DNA of 5,374 nt from Deltaproteobacteria bacterium. GTDB lineage: Bacteria > Myxococcota_A > Polyangia > Polyangiales > Houyiibacteriaceae. Under the pieces are notes generated by a model. That model was not told where the DNA came from, ran no database searches, and saw nothing but the letters and a program-made list of their open reading frames with translations. The translations under genes and the position numbers were made by a program. Position 1 is the stretch's first letter, and the number at the start of each line of letters is the position of its first letter. Of the stretch, positions 1 to 5,373 are shown piece by piece. The DNA lies in the NCBI GenBank assembly GCA_003647035.1, contig QMMB01000257.1:1-5374 (forward strand), read 5' to 3'.

Positions 1-548
1 CCAGCCCCGAGGCGCGCCGCCGCCATCATGTGCTCGTTGCCTTCGGCCTTGAGACGCTCCCGGTCCGGGTCATCCCTGGGAAGATTCGGCACGAGCTCGT
101 AGATGAGGGTCGCTCCAGCATCCCAGGCGAGGTCTCCGTCGTTCGGGAAGCGCTCCACGCCACGGCGCAGCACGTCGATCGCCCGCTCGACGAATTCAGG
201 CGGGGAGCCGGTCGGGGTGTAGACACCTGCCACGCCGATCCAGCGGTATACCCGCCGGAAGTCCGGGTCGAGGGCCAGCATGGCTTCCCCGTAGTGGAAC
301 ACGTGCTTGACGGCGCCCCTGTTCACGAATTCGTCGCCAAAGTAGATGAGGGCGCGAAGCCAGATCAGGTCCGCCACTGCCCGCCGATGACCCAAGCTCA
401 TCACCTGCAACCACTTGGGCGGTGGCAAGTAGTAGATGTCCTCGTACGCCTGCATCGAGAGGTAGTGGTCCATTGCCCTCCCGCGAAGCGACCAAATCCC
501 CGCAACGATTCCCAGCATCAATACGATGGCAACGATCCGAGCCTTCAC
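1..548 (-). CDS. Membrane-anchored TPR-like protein downstream of pilA, C-terminus cut by window edge
   Basis: Partial gene: 182 complete codons are visible and the 3' end lies beyond the left edge. The start is a GTG at 546-548, with AGGA (556-559) seven bases upstream; a GGAGGA touches the start codon. Residues about 3-20 are a single hydrophobic segment after a short Lys/Arg N-terminus (KARIVAIVLMLGIVAGIW), followed by arginines. This suggests an uncleaved inner-membrane anchor with the rest in the periplasm, although the positive residues on both sides leave topology open. Residues about 40-80 hold a Pro-rich turn (LPPPKW) and a Trp-rich helix (ADLIWLRALIYFG). Residues about 85-182 show helix pairs with TPR-like spacing of small and aromatic residues (GEAMLALDPDF, VLRRGVERFPNDGDLAWDAG). 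It lies directly downstream of pilA, behind a terminator. In Myxococcus the gene after pilA is pilG, a pilus-export accessory gene, so a pilus assembly role is plausible by position only. The reading frame was found by translating the strand; other frames here give low-complexity Arg/Pro-rich products. Confidence 0.8.
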   Translation of the reverse strand, partial: MKARIVAIVLMLGIVAGIWSLRGRAMDHYLSMQAYEDIYYLPPPKWLQVMSLGHRRAVADLIWLRALIYFGDEFVNRGAVKHVFHYGEAMLALDPDFRRVYRWIGVAGVYTPTGSPPEFVERAIDVLRRGVERFPNDGDLAWDAGATLIYELVPNLPRDDPDRERLKAEGNEHMMAAARLGA

Positions 549-579
549 TCCTCCATCCTATCGCAAAAGGTGACGCGCC

Positions 580-591
580 CCGTTTAAACGG
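580..591. repeat. Perfect 12-bp palindrome between the pilA terminator and the next gene
   Basis: CCGTTTAAACGG is its own reverse complement. It sits directly after the U-tract of the pilA terminator and about 31 bases before the GTG of the TPR-like gene. It could be an operator for that gene or simply the tail of the terminator region. The sequence alone does not decide. Confidence 0.5.
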
Positions 592-617
592 AAAAGGCCG
601 CGACATCCGTCGCGGCC
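592..617 (-). terminator. Rho-independent terminator after pilA
   Basis: A perfect 9-bp stem (GGCCGCGAC at 596-604 pairing with GTCGCGGCC at 609-617) closes a 4-base loop. On the minus strand it is followed at once by TTTT (592-595). It lies 24 bases past the pilA stop codon, so it should end most pilA transcripts. The downstream TPR-like gene must then be expressed by read-through or from its own promoter, which I could not identify. Confidence 0.85.
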
Positions 618-641
618 CTTCCAGTGGTTAGCCCTGGTCGA

Positions 642-1214
642 TTACTCGAGCGGATCGACCGAGTTGATGCCCGGCGCCCGATAGAGCGAGTTGTCCGGGT
701 TGCTGCCGGCCTCGAGACGGAAGGTCGATAGGTTGCCGTCATTGTCCAAGTCGCCAGTTGCGAAGAACGTGTAGACCGTGGTGTCGTCCGGTCCATTTCC
801 GCAGGCGCTGGCGTTCGGCGTCGCGTCGATGCTGTACTGGTAGTAGAGCGGGTCAGCCGGCGCAAAGTTGACAGCGGTGAATGCCGCGGTGTCGGTCTCG
901 TTCGGCCAGTCCGGGGTCATCTTGGCGTCGGACGGGGCGTTGTCCATCGCCGCGTCGTCGACCGTGCAGTGCGAGGAGGCGGTGGCGGTGGCGCCCGCGG
1001 TGGTCAGGCCCTGGCCCCAGTTCTCAGCTTCGTAGTACGCGGCTGCGCCCTGGAACATCGACTTGAGGTTCGCGCCAGCTTCCGAGGTCTTCGAACGCTT
1101 CACGTAGTTGCTGAATGCCGGAATCGCGATCGCGGCGAGAATGCCGATGATGGCGACAACGATCATCAGCTCGATGAGGGTAAAACCCTCTTTCTTCGAG
1201 AGTAGCTTGTTCAT
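642..1214 (-). CDS. pilA: Type IV major pilin, PilA-like
   Basis: This is a complete 190-residue prepilin, the likely main subunit of a type IVa pilus. A short basic leader (MNKLLSKKEG) ends in Gly10, the expected prepilin peptidase (PilD) site. Mature Phe1 is then methylated, and the conserved Glu5 falls in FTLIE. The hydrophobic helix (residues 11-33, FTLIELMIVVAIIGILAAIA) anchors the subunit in the membrane and later forms the pilus core. Cys83 and Cys138 are the only cysteines and could form a disulfide in the globular head. Near the C-terminus GDLDNDG (154-160) resembles a calcium-binding loop. The ATG start has an AAGGGAA-type ribosome site about eight bases upstream. The gene has its own sigma54-type promoter and a strong terminator, so it is a separately controlled, probably highly expressed unit. 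The pilA assignment rests on this promoter, the near-consensus N-terminus and its position just after pilR and two diverged pilins. Its head domain is clearly different from those of the two neighbouring pilins. Confidence 0.9.
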   Translation of the reverse strand: MNKLLSKKEGFTLIELMIVVAIIGILAAIAIPAFSNYVKRSKTSEAGANLKSMFQGAAAYYEAENWGQGLTTAGATATASSHCTVDDAAMDNAPSDAKMTPDWPNETDTAAFTAVNFAPADPLYYQYSIDATPNASACGNGPDDTTVYTFFATGDLDNDGNLSTFRLEAGSNPDNSLYRAPGINSVDPLE

Positions 1215-1275
1215 TTCTTTAGTTCCCTTTCCCCCGGGCCCAGTGCCCGCTTAACCTTGAGTTGCCCAAAGACAC

Positions 1276-1291
1276 TGCAACTGCCGTGCCG
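1276..1291 (-). promoter_or_regulatory. Sigma54 (RpoN) -24/-12 promoter of pilA
   Basis: On the minus strand the sequence reads CGGCACGGCAGTTGCA. Against the sigma54 consensus TGGCACG-N4-TTGC(A/T), only the first base differs. The invariant GG (1289-1290) and GC (1277-1278) are separated by exactly 10 bases, as required. The predicted transcription start is near 1266, giving a leader of about 50 bases before the pilA ATG. Sigma54 promoters need an enhancer-binding protein, and the PilR-like protein encoded upstream on the same strand is the obvious candidate. Confidence 0.9.
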
Positions 1292-1360
1292 ATTGTCTCC
1301 AACCCCTCGCCAAAGCGGAAATTATTGACGAATCCGGATTTGGCAGAGCCGGGAAAAGGC

Positions 1361-1410
1361 TCCCAGCGACAGATTTCGTCACCCGCAGGTGACGGAAATT
1401 GTCACTCCCA
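1361..1410. promoter_or_regulatory. Inverted repeat upstream of pilA, candidate PilR enhancer site
   Basis: A perfect 7-bp inverted repeat (CGTCACC at 1377-1383, GGTGACG at 1388-1394) with a 4-base centre (CGCA) lies at the middle of a longer imperfect palindrome in which about 16 of 23 positions match. Flanking half-site-like elements CGACAG (near 1367) and TTGTCAC (1399-1405) give several GTCAC/TGTC-like motifs. The element sits roughly 95-145 bases upstream of the predicted sigma54 start, the usual range for an enhancer. It overlaps the stop codon of the upstream pilin. A hairpin could form, but no T-run follows on the minus strand, so a terminator is unlikely. Binding by PilR is inferred. 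Confidence 0.55.
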
Positions 1411-1911
1411 GCCGCCAATTGCAATGGCACTGTTATAGATGTGGCTTGATTGGGAGTAGATTTCGAGGAAGAAAGTGTCGCCGTCTTCGTCCAGGTCACC
1501 CTGAGCCCGCGCTGCAAACCAATGGTCGTCTTCGTCCAGGTTGGTGTTGGCCGGCGCGGTGACGCCGGGAACGCCCGCCACGGTCGCATACTGGAAGCGG
1601 ATCGGGCCGTCCGGGGCCGCCCCGAGCTGTTGCCACTCGGTGGTCGTGGCCCACCCGACTGGGTCGATGCCGGGAATCGTCGAGGGGTTGTAGGTTCCCC
1701 AGTCGTCTCCGTCGACCGCACAATACTGGCCAAACTCGCTTCGGTAGGACTCCTGACGTTGCTTGATCGCACCGAGGAAAGTCGCTGCTTCGGTCACGCG
1801 GGCCTTGTAGATGTATGCGGTGAAGCTGGGGATCGCCAGAGTTGCTAACACGCCCATGATGACGACTGCGATCATCAGCTCCGTGATTGTAAACCCTTGG
1901 TTCTTCTTCAT
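1402..1911 (-). CDS. Pilin-like protein, tandem paralogue 2
   Basis: A complete 169-residue type IV prepilin-like protein. The short leader MKKNQG ends in Gly6, followed by FTITELMIAVVIMGVLATLAIP. This gives a prepilin peptidase site, the mature Glu5 and the membrane helix. The head domain contains WGTYNPSTIPG (71-81), YATVAGVPG (108-116), a GDLDEDG calcium-loop-like motif (138-144) and the C-terminus GGWE. Cys64 is its only cysteine. The chosen ATG (1909-1911) has GGAGGA (1917-1922) five bases upstream and overlaps the TGA of the preceding pilin in ATGA, so the two are probably translationally coupled. An in-frame ATG two codons earlier lies inside the ribosome site and is less likely. Its mature form aligns without gaps to that of the preceding gene with about 55% identity by hand count. 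It may be a minor pilin or an alternative subunit; the sequence does not say which. The frame is open far upstream of this ATG, but that part overlaps the preceding pilin and is not pilin-like. Confidence 0.9.
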   Translation of the reverse strand: MKKNQGFTITELMIAVVIMGVLATLAIPSFTAYIYKARVTEAATFLGAIKQRQESYRSEFGQYCAVDGDDWGTYNPSTIPGIDPVGWATTTEWQQLGAAPDGPIRFQYATVAGVPGVTAPANTNLDEDDHWFAARAQGDLDEDGDTFFLEIYSQSSHIYNSAIAIGGWE

Positions 1912-2426
1912 TCCCATCCTCCGGTGCCCGAGGCGCTGTTGTACATGATGCGCGAGTCCGAATAGACCTCGAGGATGAACGAAGTGCCGTCTCCATTGAG
2001 GTCGCCTTCGGCCTGCGCCGCATACCAAAGCGAGTTCCCATCCAGATTGCTGTCGGCCGGGGGCGCCGTTCCTGGCTGTCCCGCGACGGTGGCGTAGCGA
2101 AATCGCACGGCGCCGGGTGGGCTGAGCCCGAGCATCTCCCATTCGGCGGAGCTAGGCCACACCACCGCGTTGGCTCCTGGAATGCTGGAGGGCGTATAGG
2201 TGCCCCAGTCCGTGCCGCTGACGGCCGCGTAGTTGCCAAAGCGGCTGCGATACGCTTCCTGCCGGGTCTTGATCTCATTGAGGATGGGCACGGCCTCGCT
2301 AACGCGGCCCCTGTAGACGTAACTCTTGAACGTCGGGACGGCGATCGCCGCCATGATGCCGACAATCGCAACGCCGATCAGTAATTCAATCGTGGTGAAG
2401 CCAGCGCTTCGCAGGTGACGTGACAA
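1908..2426 (-). CDS. Pilin-like protein, tandem paralogue 1, TTG start
   Basis: A 172-residue type IV prepilin-like protein. The leader MSRHLRSAG ends in Gly9, followed by FTTIELLIGVAIVGIMAAIAVP with mature Glu5 in place. The head carries WGTYTPSSIPG, YATVAGQPG, a GDLNGDG calcium-loop-like motif and a GGWE C-terminus, all shared with the next gene. It has no cysteine. I chose the TTG at 2424-2426 because GGAGGA (2433-2438) lies six bases upstream and the resulting leader is short and basic. The GTG at 2445-2447 in the same frame has no ribosome site and would add seven residues. The gene begins 25 bases after the pilR stop, so it is probably in one operon with pilR and the next pilin. Its role as a minor pilin or accessory subunit is an inference from its divergence from the PilA-like gene. 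Confidence 0.88.
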   Translation of the reverse strand: MSRHLRSAGFTTIELLIGVAIVGIMAAIAVPTFKSYVYRGRVSEAVPILNEIKTRQEAYRSRFGNYAAVSGTDWGTYTPSSIPGANAVVWPSSAEWEMLGLSPPGAVRFRYATVAGQPGTAPPADSNLDGNSLWYAAQAEGDLNGDGTSFILEVYSDSRIMYNSASGTGGWE

Positions 2427-2432
2427 GGAACA

Positions 2433-2438
2433 TCCTCC
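2433..2438 (-). promoter_or_regulatory. Ribosome binding site that decides the TTG start of the first pilin paralogue
   Basis: GGAGGA on the minus strand is a strong anti-16S match placed six bases before the TTG at 2424-2426. The rival in-frame GTG lies upstream of this site, so its ribosome could not use it. An ATG that overlaps the site (2431-2433) is in another frame and gives no pilin. Confidence 0.75.
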
Positions 2439-2451
2439 AGATCTCACTATA

Positions 2452-3837
2452 TCAATCGCCGGTCACATCGCCCACTTCGGGCGATATGTGTTTTGCCAAA
2501 CGATAGCGGAACTGCCGAAAGCTCATCCCGAGCAGCTCTGCAGCCTTTGTGCGGACGCCCTCGGCCTGATCGAGCGCGCGGAACAGCAACTCCTTTTCGA
2601 CCTGGGTGAGGTACTCGTCCAGGTCGAAGCGACCCTCGGGGATTTGGGTAAGACTGACAGCCTTCTTCGAGGGATGGGTGTCGCCGAGATCTTCGCGGTT
2701 CACGGTGTTGCTCGGGGCCAGCGTGACGCCGCGTTCGACGATGTTTTCGAGCTCGCGCACGTTGCCGGCGTACGGCTGCTGGGCTAGCCAGCGCATCGCT
2801 TCAGGCGAAAACTCCAGACGTCGGCCCTGCAACGCCGAGTGCTTTTGGAGGAAGTACTCGGCGAGCACCGGGATATCCTCGGGCCGATCTCGGAGCGGTG
2901 GTGCCTCGATTCGGATCACGTTCAAGCGATAGAAGAGGTCTTCGCGGAATGTGCCCGCTTCGACTTCGGATTCGACGTCGCGGTTGGTCGCGGCGACCAC
3001 CCGAACGTCCACGTCGACCTCGGCGGTGCCGCCGACCGGGCGGACCTTGCGGTCCTGCAACACCCGCAGCAGCTTGACCTGCAGCGGCGGTGGCAGCTCA
3101 CCCACCTCGTCTAGGAAGAGAGTGCCGCCGTGGGCAGCCTGGAACAGGCCTTCCCTCGCCGCGGTAGCACCCGTGAAAGCGCCCTTGACGTGTCCGAAGA
3201 GCTCGCTCTCGATGAGGTTCTCCGGGATCGCGCCACAGTTCAGCACCACGAAGGGCCGCTCGGCGCGAGGGCTTTGAAAGTGCAGCGCGCGGGCGACCAT
3301 CTCCTTGCCCGTGCCGCTTTCGCCTGTGATCAGAACACTCGAGGTGGCGTTCGCAACCCGCTTGATGAGGTCACGAAGCCGGTCCATCGCAGCGCTCTTG
3401 CCGATGAGCTGCCCCTGCGTCCACCGCGCTTTGACCTCGGCACGGAGCGTCTGATTTTCAGCTACGATCGCGCGCTTCTCGAGGGCTTTTTCGAGTGTTG
3501 CAAGCAGCTCGTGATTTCTGAATGGCTTTTGGACGTAGTCGTACGCTCCCTTGCGCATGGCTTCGACAGCCTGCTCCGTGGTCGCGAACGCCGTGACCAT
3601 CAAGGTTTGGGTGTCGACCGAGCGCGCTCGAACAGCGTCTAGCACCTCCATGCCGGTGCCGTCCGGCATCACGAGGTCGGTGATGACGACGTCGTAGGGA
3701 TCGGCACTGCCGAGCTGCTCGCGTGCTGCGTGTACACCATCCACCACGTCGACGCGATACCCTTCGCGCCGCAACAAAATCTGCAACATCTCGCGCAGAC
3801 TGGCTTCGTCGTCACAGACAAGAATGCGTGCGGACAC
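2452..3837 (-). CDS. pilR: Sigma54-dependent response regulator, PilR-like (NtrC family)
   Basis: A complete 461-residue enhancer-binding protein with the three NtrC-family domains. The receiver domain (about 4-120) has the acidic pair Asp9/Asp10, phosphorylation site Asp54 (VITDLVMPD), Thr82 and Lys104. The AAA+ domain (about 143-370) has Walker A GESGTGKE (172-179), the sigma54-contacting GAFTGA loop (219-224), Walker B GGTLFLDE ending in Asp243-Glu244, the arginine-finger region FREDLFYRLN (298-306) and the sensor II motif GNVRELEN (358-365). A Fis-type helix-turn-helix closes the protein (about 428-451, KAAELLGMSFRQFRYRLAKH). All key residues are present, so it should be phosphorylatable and active with sigma54. 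The start is a GTG at 3835-3837 with an AGGGGA-like site close upstream, and the protein begins exactly where receiver domains normally do. The pilR name rests on the two pilins directly downstream and the sigma54 promoter of pilA. The usual partner kinase pilS is not adjacent: a small unrelated gene precedes it. Confidence 0.93.
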   Translation of the reverse strand: MSARILVCDDEASLREMLQILLRREGYRVDVVDGVHAAREQLGSADPYDVVITDLVMPDGTGMEVLDAVRARSVDTQTLMVTAFATTEQAVEAMRKGAYDYVQKPFRNHELLATLEKALEKRAIVAENQTLRAEVKARWTQGQLIGKSAAMDRLRDLIKRVANATSSVLITGESGTGKEMVARALHFQSPRAERPFVVLNCGAIPENLIESELFGHVKGAFTGATAAREGLFQAAHGGTLFLDEVGELPPPLQVKLLRVLQDRKVRPVGGTAEVDVDVRVVAATNRDVESEVEAGTFREDLFYRLNVIRIEAPPLRDRPEDIPVLAEYFLQKHSALQGRRLEFSPEAMRWLAQQPYAGNVRELENIVERGVTLAPSNTVNREDLGDTHPSKKAVSLTQIPEGRFDLDEYLTQVEKELLFRALDQAEGVRTKAAELLGMSFRQFRYRLAKHISPEVGDVTGD

Positions 3838-3916
3838 GTCCCCTAAACCCCCGCCTACATCCTACGTCAAAAGGCGTGTGCGGCCACGAGACTTGCAGCC
3901 GTCCCCGCGCCATTGC

Positions 3917-4201
3917 CTAGCTGAAACCAGTACGGCGTCCGCCGCCGCCGCTCGGCGGTCGAACGCAAAGCCCGTGTAGGCTGCTGTACTCTACGTAGTA
4001 GACCGTGCCGTGCTCCCGGGAGGTGGCTTCGCAAAACGCGGTGTCGCGACGGAGTGCCGTGACCTCTGATACCTCCATCGCCTGACCTGGCTTGCCGATG
4101 TACACGGACAAGCTGTAGTCGTCTCCGACGGTGTACTTGCTCCCGTCGCGCTCCACCCCAGTTGCTGCGTCGAGCATGGCCTCGAACGTAGGTCGTTCCA
4201 T
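3917..4201 (-). CDS. Small uncharacterised protein, 94 residues
   Basis: I do not recognise the family. The frame gives a soluble-looking protein from MERPTFEAML to RRTGFS with no signal peptide or membrane segment. The middle (about 20-80) looks like a compact alternating beta-strand fold (SKYTVGDDYSLSVYIG, AMEVSEVTAL, GTVYYVEYSSLHGLCVRPP). It contains Cys57 and Cys79 and ends in a Gly/Arg-rich tail (PPSGGGGRRTG). The frame is open further upstream, to 4357, but that part is low-complexity and overlaps the divergent regulator gene; the ATG at 4199-4201 is where ordered protein sequence starts. No good ribosome site is visible. The gene is divergent from the GbsR-like regulator with 64 bases between starts, so they may share control. 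It ends 79 bases before pilR and could be co-transcribed with it, though no link to pili is visible in the protein. Confidence 0.7.
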   Translation of the reverse strand: MERPTFEAMLDAATGVERDGSKYTVGDDYSLSVYIGKPGQAMEVSEVTALRRDTAFCEATSREHGTVYYVEYSSLHGLCVRPPSGGGGRRTGFS

Positions 4202-4265
4202 GCGCCGCAGCTTTGATGCGAGTGGGCGGCTGGTCAAGCGTTGGGGTTCGGGGTAGGGCGCTAGC
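4202..4265. promoter_or_regulatory. Divergent intergenic region, likely back-to-back promoters
   Basis: These 64 bases separate the starts of the 94-residue gene (minus) and the GbsR-type regulator gene (plus), so promoters for both must lie here or reach into the flanking genes. A TTGACC on the minus strand (near 4233-4238) could be a -35 box, but no convincing -10 follows. I see no clear operator palindrome. Confidence 0.4.
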
Positions 4266-4817
4266 GTGGCGAGCGACGAAGAGGAGCTCTGGCAAAGCGA
4301 GGTCCTGGTGAGTGATTCGATCGGCCGCCTGATCGAGTTCTGGGGGTTCAAGCGCAATATGGGGCGGCTTTGGGCGATCCTGTATCTGTCCGACCGGCCG
4401 CTCAGCGCGCCAGAAATTCAAGACCGTCTTCAGCTCAGCAGCGGTGCGATTTCGATGACGCTCAACGAGCTGACGCGCTGGGGAGTGGTCAAGAAGGTTT
4501 GGCTCCAAGGCGAGCGCCGCGATCACTACGCGGCGGAAGGCAATTTCTGGAAAATGATCTCTCGCGTTTTCAACGAGAGGGAACGGGTCGAGGTTCTCGA
4601 TGCGATCGATATCATGGAAGACGCGATCGGGTTCTTGAAGGACAAGGCCAAGGAGCCGGAAGAGCGGGCGAGGGCGCAGTTCCAAGAGGAACGAATCCGC
4701 GAGCTCCTGGACCTCGCGCGTCTCGGCAGGCAGCTACTCGACGCCCTGATCAAGGACGCGAAAGTCGATGGTAGCCCATTGATGAAGGTGCTCCTCGGCG
4801 GGGCCGACAAGCGTTGA
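4266..4817 (+). CDS. GbsR/MarR-type winged-helix transcriptional regulator
   Basis: A 183-residue protein of the GbsR-like branch of the MarR superfamily, DNA-binding regulators in the cytoplasm that usually act as dimers. The winged helix-turn-helix spans about residues 33-95: GRLWAILYLSDRPLSAPEIQDRLQLSSGAISMTLNELTRW is the helix-turn-helix with the recognition helix at SGAISMTLNEL, and GVVKKVWLQGERRDHYAAE is the wing. The C-terminal half (about 100-175) is highly charged and helical (FNERERVEVLDAIDIMEDA, EERARAQFQEERIRELLDL) and probably forms the dimer coiled coil. Osmolyte or choline control is known for GbsR itself, but nothing here shows the ligand. The GTG at 4266 has a weak ribosome site. 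A GTG at 4308 has a GAGG five bases upstream and is a possible shorter start that keeps the whole winged helix. The gene is divergent from the 94-residue gene, which it may regulate, and convergent with the hydrolase. Confidence 0.88.
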   Translation: MASDEEELWQSEVLVSDSIGRLIEFWGFKRNMGRLWAILYLSDRPLSAPEIQDRLQLSSGAISMTLNELTRWGVVKKVWLQGERRDHYAAEGNFWKMISRVFNERERVEVLDAIDIMEDAIGFLKDKAKEPEERARAQFQEERIRELLDLARLGRQLLDALIKDAKVDGSPLMKVLLGGADKR

Positions 4818-4848
4818 AGGACGGAGTGCCGGTCGCGTCACCCGGGCG

Positions 4849-5373
4849 CTACGCCTGCGCGACGAACTCGTGCCGTGGCTCGCGCGGGTGTTGGAGTGCG
4901 CGGGCTAAGAAAGCGAGTTGCTCGCGCCAGCATCGGCGCGCTTGACGTCGCCATACGAGTGCATGAAACGCGTGGAGCTCGCCCTCGTAGTAACGCGCTT
5001 CGCACTCGACGCCCATCGCTCGGAGCGCGCGGTCGAGGCGGCGCGTGTCGTCGAGTAACGGGTCGCGCGTCCCGATGGGAACGAAGAAACCGGGGAGAGG
5101 GCGATCGGGTCGTTCGCGGCGCTCGAAAACGTGAAGCGGGTCTGCCAGATCGAGCTCGCCGGGAGCAGGGTCGTGAAGAGTGCCGAGGTACGCTTCGTTG
5201 ATGCCCTCGAGGATGTCGTTCACCCATCGAGGCAGCTTGCGTTTGCGGCTCAGGCGGGCGGGGTTGGTGACCTGAAGCGGAGCGCACGCCGGGACCACGG
5301 CCGTTGGCACGAGGCCGGTAGCAAAGGCGCGCTGCGCAAACGGCTCGGGCCGCCGGTAGCAGCAACAGATTGC
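4849..5373 (-). CDS. Alpha/beta hydrolase, HSL/Abhydrolase_3 type, N-terminus beyond the window
   Basis: The last 174 residues of a probable esterase/lipase-type alpha/beta hydrolase; the part with the nucleophile serine lies past the right edge. The visible part begins AICCCYRRPEPF, a helix such as follows the nucleophile elbow, then a strand-like PTAVVPACAPLQVT. Further on, PLPGFFVPIGTRDPLLDD (92-109 of the fragment) carries the likely catalytic Asp104, and YYEGELHAFHAL (128-139) carries the likely catalytic His134, matching the HGF-type motif of the hormone-sensitive-lipase family. The frame stays open through the right edge, so the GTG inside it (about 5310) is not the true start: the catalytic fold needs the upstream part. 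The substrate cannot be told. The gene ends 31 bases from the convergent regulator gene, with no clear terminator between them. A link to the pilus genes is not suggested. Confidence 0.85.
   Translation of the reverse strand, partial: AICCCYRRPEPFAQRAFATGLVPTAVVPACAPLQVTNPARLSRKRKLPRWVNDILEGINEAYLGTLHDPAPGELDLADPLHVFERRERPDRPLPGFFVPIGTRDPLLDDTRRLDRALRAMGVECEARYYEGELHAFHALVWRRQARRCWREQLAFLARALQHPREPRHEFVAQA

Noticed and set aside
30..587. Plus-strand open frame of 185 codons
   Set aside because: It lies antisense to the TPR-like gene; its product has no hydrophobic core or domain pattern, while the minus-strand frame gives an ordered protein with a ribosome site and an anchor.
196..606. Minus-strand open frame of 136 codons over the TPR-like gene
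   Set aside because: It is in a different frame, runs back across the pilA terminator and gives an Arg/Gly-rich product typical of a shadow frame.
1377..1394. Hairpin after the second pilin as a rho-independent terminator
   Set aside because: The stem is followed on the minus strand by AAATCTG rather than a T-run; a regulatory inverted repeat fits better.
1912..2142. N-terminal extension of the second pilin paralogue
   Set aside because: The open frame extends 77 codons upstream of the chosen ATG, but that part overlaps the preceding pilin, is Arg-rich and would bury the prepilin leader.
1496..2371. Minus-strand open frame of 291 codons over the two pilins
   Set aside because: A shadow frame rich in Arg, Ser and Pro; the two pilin frames have complete, recognisable prepilin sequences.
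3838..3916. Housekeeping promoter for pilR in the gap before it
   Set aside because: TTGACG is present on the minus strand, but the hexamer at the right distance (TTTAGG) matches the -10 consensus poorly and lies too near the start codon.
3867..4685. Minus-strand open frame of 272 codons opposite the regulator
   Set aside because: Antisense to the GbsR-type gene, which has a clear winged helix; the antisense product shows no domain pattern.
4818..4848. Bidirectional terminator between the convergent regulator and hydrolase genes
   Set aside because: The 31 bases are GC-rich but contain no clear stem with a T-run on either strand.
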